This document shows, piece by piece, positions 60,553-64,000 of a DNA stretch of 64,000 nt; the first letter of the stretch is position 1; each line of letters begins with the position of its first letter. Below the pieces are notes generated by a model that saw nothing but the letters and a program-made list of their open reading frames with translations, searched no databases and was not told where the DNA came from. The translations under genes were made by a program, and so were the position numbers. This DNA is from Lycorma delicatula (Eukaryota; Arthropoda; Insecta; Hemiptera; Fulgoridae), in contig NC_134464.1 of the NCBI RefSeq assembly GCF_047948215.1, positions 4,908,001-4,972,000 on the forward strand, given 5' to 3'.

Positions 60553-61110
60553 ATAATAACATTGAAGTAAAAGGTTACATATATATATTTGTCGTTTTTT
60601 ATATTCTGATGTCGATAAATTAAAAAATAGAATTATAAACTAGTATTGCTGTCTGAAGTAATACGTTTATTAAAAATGTTAAATAAAAAAATAATATAAA
60701 AAATGCCTATTTTATAAAAACAAAATTTATAAAAATATACGAATAATATGAAAAAAAAAAGTTTAAATTTAATATTATATTAAAATACAATAGGAATGAG
60801 ATAGGGTAGCTTACAACACTTTAATATCAACGCATCATTTAATATTTAAATGACTTGAAAATAATGACGTGTTGTTTAATAATTAAAGGTCTGATGTTTA
60901 ATATAAACGAGGTTGTGGTTTTAAATGGACTTTTATTCAAAATCTGTAAAAGAACTTTAATAATTAAAAATAAATTGTTTTTATTTTTATGTAAAATATC
61001 TATTTTTCAAACCGTATGAATTATCCAATTTTAAGGAGTTGTAAATGGGTTAGCCCCTCCCCCCAAATTAAAAAATAGATTATTTCATTATATTTTTCGA
61101 CAATCTAATA
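60553..61110. other. Unassigned AT-rich sequence
   Basis: No element recognised. Confidence 0.45.
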
Positions 61111-61845
61111 TTTTAGGTAGATTTCATAAGAAAGCTACCTATTGTAATGGGTACCATGATTTGACTTCCGGAAAATTTCGACCTATCCACGCGTTTCACA
61201 TCCCCCAGACCTCAAAACCACCGTCAGCTCAAAAGTTTATATATATATATAATTTTTTTTTCACTTTTGCGGCCATGATAACTGCCATAATTTTGCGCCA
61301 ATCACTTTCAAATTGATACATAAAATATAACGACTCAAAATCTCGGTTGAGCTCGTTAATGGGCAAAAACCGACCACGGGGGTGGAAATGGGGGCACTTT
61401 TTCTGAATAACAAAATATCGCTATAACTTTCGTATTAAGTAAAATATCGAATTCGTTTAAAGTTCCTACTGTTGTTTGGATAAGGCCCTAAAACTTATAT
61501 AAGTAAAGTTTTTTGATGTAACCAGCCGTTGGCCCAGGAGGTGGAAAAAATGGAGTTTCGAAGACAAAATAAATCATACCTCCTTAACAGGCACAGTATC
61601 GAATCGGTTTAAAGTGGTCGTTAGTCGTCTAATGTTTGTCGGAAACAATTTTTGATATGACCAACCTTTACGGCAAGGGATGACCAAAATGTTTCTGGTG
61701 TTGTAAGAAAATGGGGCTTGTCTTATGCTAAATATGTGAAATCTTTTTCACGTGCAACCAGTCATATCGACTAAATTTGAAGTTTTTCTTAACTAAGGTG
61801 GAATTCTTTTTCGTCTGCTACTTAGCATCGGTGAAATCTGCCTCC
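61111..61845 (+). repeat. Repeat Q, copy Q2
   Basis: Direct repeat of Q1 about 2.3 kb downstream: ttaggtagatttcataagaa, accaccgtcagctcaaaagt, gccaatcactttcaaattga, accagccgttggcccaggag and tacggcaagggatgaccaaa. A TATATATATA insertion (about 61240) and small indels distinguish it. Confidence 0.85.
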
Positions 61846-61859
61846 TCGTTCCGGCGTGC

Positions 61860-62160
61860 CGAAAGGGATTTTTTTTAAAATCCAAACGGCATCCTTAAAA
61901 ATTGATAGTGTCCTGCTGCGGTGGAGAACGCTATTTTCTCTACGCTATTCGGGCCCATCTCTACCTGATGAAATCCATAGCGGGCTCTTTCTAGCTTATC
62001 TAAAATGTTTGTTGTTATTTGGAAGCGGAAATTTATCGTCTATTGTTTTTGATTTTAATTCCATAAAATCTATCGCTAATCTAAATTTTTGTTTTCCTGA
62101 TGCGTCAGATTTTTCGGTACTATCCAAACTTGGGAGTTCCAGGGCGAATATGAGAGTCGA
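61860..62160 (-). pseudogene. Ty3/gypsy-type Pol reverse transcriptase fragment
   Basis: On the minus strand the frame reads EKSDASGKQKFRLAIDFMEL, then [13 protein letters not shown], a stop, then in another frame [32 protein letters not shown] and a stop. These are the first RT blocks of Ty3/gypsy elements (K-D-G..R...D, DK(F/Y)PLP, SGFHQ, T.AFST..GHY.F..MPFGL). About eight residues that normally sit between the L..A.Y and GFHQ blocks are missing, and the YxDD block lies outside the fragment. The plus-strand open frame over this span (61856-62164) is an antisense shadow. It abuts repeat Q2. Confidence 0.85.
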
Positions 62161-62264
62161 ATAATTTTTTGACGTATATTGAATTTGGTTTCGATTTCAT
62201 TTCTATATTAATTACAAAATTTTAAAAGCTACTATCTATGACGAATACTCACGGCAAGTCATCG

Positions 62265-63198
62265 ATTACCTTGAAAGCGATAGGGCTTCTTCTCAGTCTC
62301 CAGAGTGGCTTTACAAAATATATGTCTTTCTTGTGTTTGTGGGATAGTCAGGCTACAGAAAACCACTACAAGACTGGCCAAAAAGAAATCGGTTTATCCC
62401 AGGAAAGGTAAATGTCGTCAATATTCATTTCCCTTGTCGAAGCAGATCGTATTATTTTACCACCTCCACACATAATAGGCTGATGAAGAATTTTGTAAAA
62501 GCATTAGACAAAGATGGAGACGGCTTTAAATATTTAGCCGAGGTTTTTTCACGATTAAGTGAATCCAAGTTAAAAGAGGGAATATTCTTAGGGCCAGAAA
62601 TAAGAAAATTCATTTGTGAAAATATATCGACAGCAAAGTGAACATCCTAAAGAACTAGCAGCATACGTCATTCAAAGATGTCGTTATCGGTTTTCTTGGA
62701 AACAAAAAAGCTGAAAATCACCATGAGGTTGTAAACGAACAGTCAGCGAACTACAAAAATGTAGGCTACAGAACGCCATTGAAAATTCATCTTTTACATT
62801 CTCGTTTGGATTTTTACCCTTTAAACTCGGAGGACATCAACGACGAACAAGGAGATTGGTTCCACCAAGATATATTGCAGATGGAATGAATCTGTGTTGA
62901 GCGACTACTACTGCCGGATGATAAAAAGACAAGACTTCACCGAACACAAAAGAAAAATAAGAAAAAAGAAATTAAGATAAAACTAAATGTCTGCGAAATA
63001 AAGATAGGAATTTTAATCTTAATTATTATTATTTCTGTATTCTATTATTTAAGAAGTTTCTCAATATTTAAAAGGGTCATAACTAAAAGTCTGTGGGTGA
63101 TGAAGAAAAACCGATTTCATTTTAAGATTCAGCATAAAAAATAAATTCTAATTCACCTACTTTTATCTCAGTTCCAATTTTTTTTTTTTTGTTCAGTG
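62265..63198 (+). mobile_element. CACTG-family element D, 5'-truncated and divergent
   Basis: The C-terminal half of the same protein family as elements A and B is recognisable. CLWDSQATENHYKTGQKEI (about 62335) parallels the CFLCERDSRA block; LVEADRIILPPPHI (about 62435) parallels LVEPKKIFLPPL; and NFVKALDKDGDGFKYLAEVF with LSESKLKEGIFLGPEIRKF (62492-62620) parallels NFVKAM and KIKEGIFV. Further frameshifted pieces reach about 62965. The copy ends tttttttttttgttcagtg at 63198, i.e. CACTGAACAAAAA on the other strand, matching the CACTG terminus of A and B. The 5' half is missing. It is too divergent from A and B to be a recent sibling. Confidence 0.7.
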
Positions 63199-64000
63199 TA
63201 ATCGTAGTTTTGAATTCGGTGATAAAATATTCTGTATTTTTGTAATGTGTTAACTTTTTTCAGGCGAAACGTGTAAAAAAGGAGGATATATTATTATTAA
63301 ACATTTCTTTCTTCAATTAATAATGGAATTATGAATTTGATTATTACGTAAAGAATATCAATTTAATAACGATATAAAAAAAAATATATATACGGTAACT
63401 GCCATTTTTTTTTACCCAATACGTCCACGGGAGCGGTAAGTATTTAACTGTTATGTATGTTTGTTACCTGTCTTACAGATCCGACCGATTACAGGACCTT
63501 GATCTGGCAGTAAGAGTAATGTAGACTACCTTAAATTATTATATCTAGAAGAGGGTGCTACACCGGCGGACAAAATAAAAAAAATTTGTTATTTTAAAAT
63601 TATAATGATAGTATTGCATAAAACGATAAAAAAAGAAAAATTCATCATTTTTGAGGTAAAAATAAAAAAATGTACGCTAGGTAAAGTTACGTAAACAACA
63701 AAAAAGTCTAAATAAAATAATTCTGACTACTCTAATCGTACAAATCTACCTAAAATAATTATGAAAAACGACAAAAAGTATTTGTTTTTCTCGCTTTTCT
63801 TACAAGCACTTTTTCATGATATAGCGAGTTAGAGATGTGAAATTTAATATTATTTCTATATTTGATGTTGTAGTCAGGTGCCTGTGTAGCCTATATATGG
63901 TGACTCTAAAGGCCTCAAGCATGTAGTTTGAAATCGCTCACCGCTGTTACTAATTGCAGAAATACAAATAAAAAGTATACCGCTACTCGGTCGACTTAAC
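63199..64000. other. Unassigned AT-rich sequence
   Basis: No gene or repeat recognised up to the right edge. Confidence 0.45.

Noticed and set aside
61856..62164. 102-codon plus-strand frame
   Set aside because: The minus strand carries clear Ty3/gypsy RT motifs, so this frame is an antisense shadow.
1..64000. CRISPR array, operon or phage-like cluster
   Set aside because: No regularly spaced direct repeats, no dense collinear coding and no bacterial-type gene was found. The architecture is that of a eukaryotic repeat-rich region.

Overview
The window looks like intergenic, repeat-dominated chromosomal DNA of an insect. It is AT-rich, full of (TA)n, (CA)n and (GT)n microsatellites, and made of nested fragments of transposable elements. 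No intact host gene, rRNA gene, stand-alone tRNA gene, CRISPR array or bacterial-style operon is visible. The repeat spectrum suggests a hemipteran: tRNA-headed SINEs, several non-LTR retrotransposon types, Tc1/mariner-like, PIF/Harbinger and CACTG-ended DNA transposons, and a Ty3/gypsy remnant. That placement is inference from remembered repeat families, and I cannot name a species. Every coding signal I recognise belongs to a decayed mobile element; most long open frames are chance frames or antisense shadows.

Layout. 1-5.3 kb: the end of a repeat I call family P, then CACTG element A (1340-3617), which carries a broken gene for an uncharacterised, transposase-like protein, then a tRNA-headed SINE (S2). 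5.8-7.3 kb: a Jockey-type reverse transcriptase pseudogene split by foreign sequence. 7.3-13.8 kb: mostly unassigned, with microsatellites. 13.8-19.9 kb: composite repeat H1, a minus-strand LINE 3' end, family P copy P2, and a PIF/Harbinger transposase remnant. 20-28.9 kb: largely unassigned apart from a second LINE 3' end (about 24 kb), a GC-rich patch and SINE heads. 29-34.3 kb: family P copies P3 and P4; P3 is interrupted by CACTG element B. 34.5-36.6 kb: two minus-strand LINE remnants.

42.2-44.5 kb: a Tc1/mariner-type element with terminal inverted repeats of about 400 bp and a broken transposase. 45-47.1 kb: three S1 SINEs, one with an exact 15-bp target-site duplication. 49-50.2 kb: a second, smaller Tc1/mariner-like element with its own inverted repeats. 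52.2-54.8 kb: interleaved family P and H repeats and SINEs, including a large inverted repeat. 56.1-56.6 kb: a SINE abutting an R1-like LINE remnant. 58.8-62.2 kb: two direct copies of repeat Q around an inverted family P copy and an S1 SINE, followed by a minus-strand Ty3/gypsy fragment. 62.3-63.2 kb: a third, divergent CACTG-family copy that keeps its 3' terminus.

The best candidate for a little-described system is the CACTG-ended family: three copies share the start of the terminus, two share the same zinc-binding-like protein start, and one insertion leaves a 3-bp duplication of TTA. Together these suggest an animal CACTA-like (CMC) DNA transposon. All copies here are dead.
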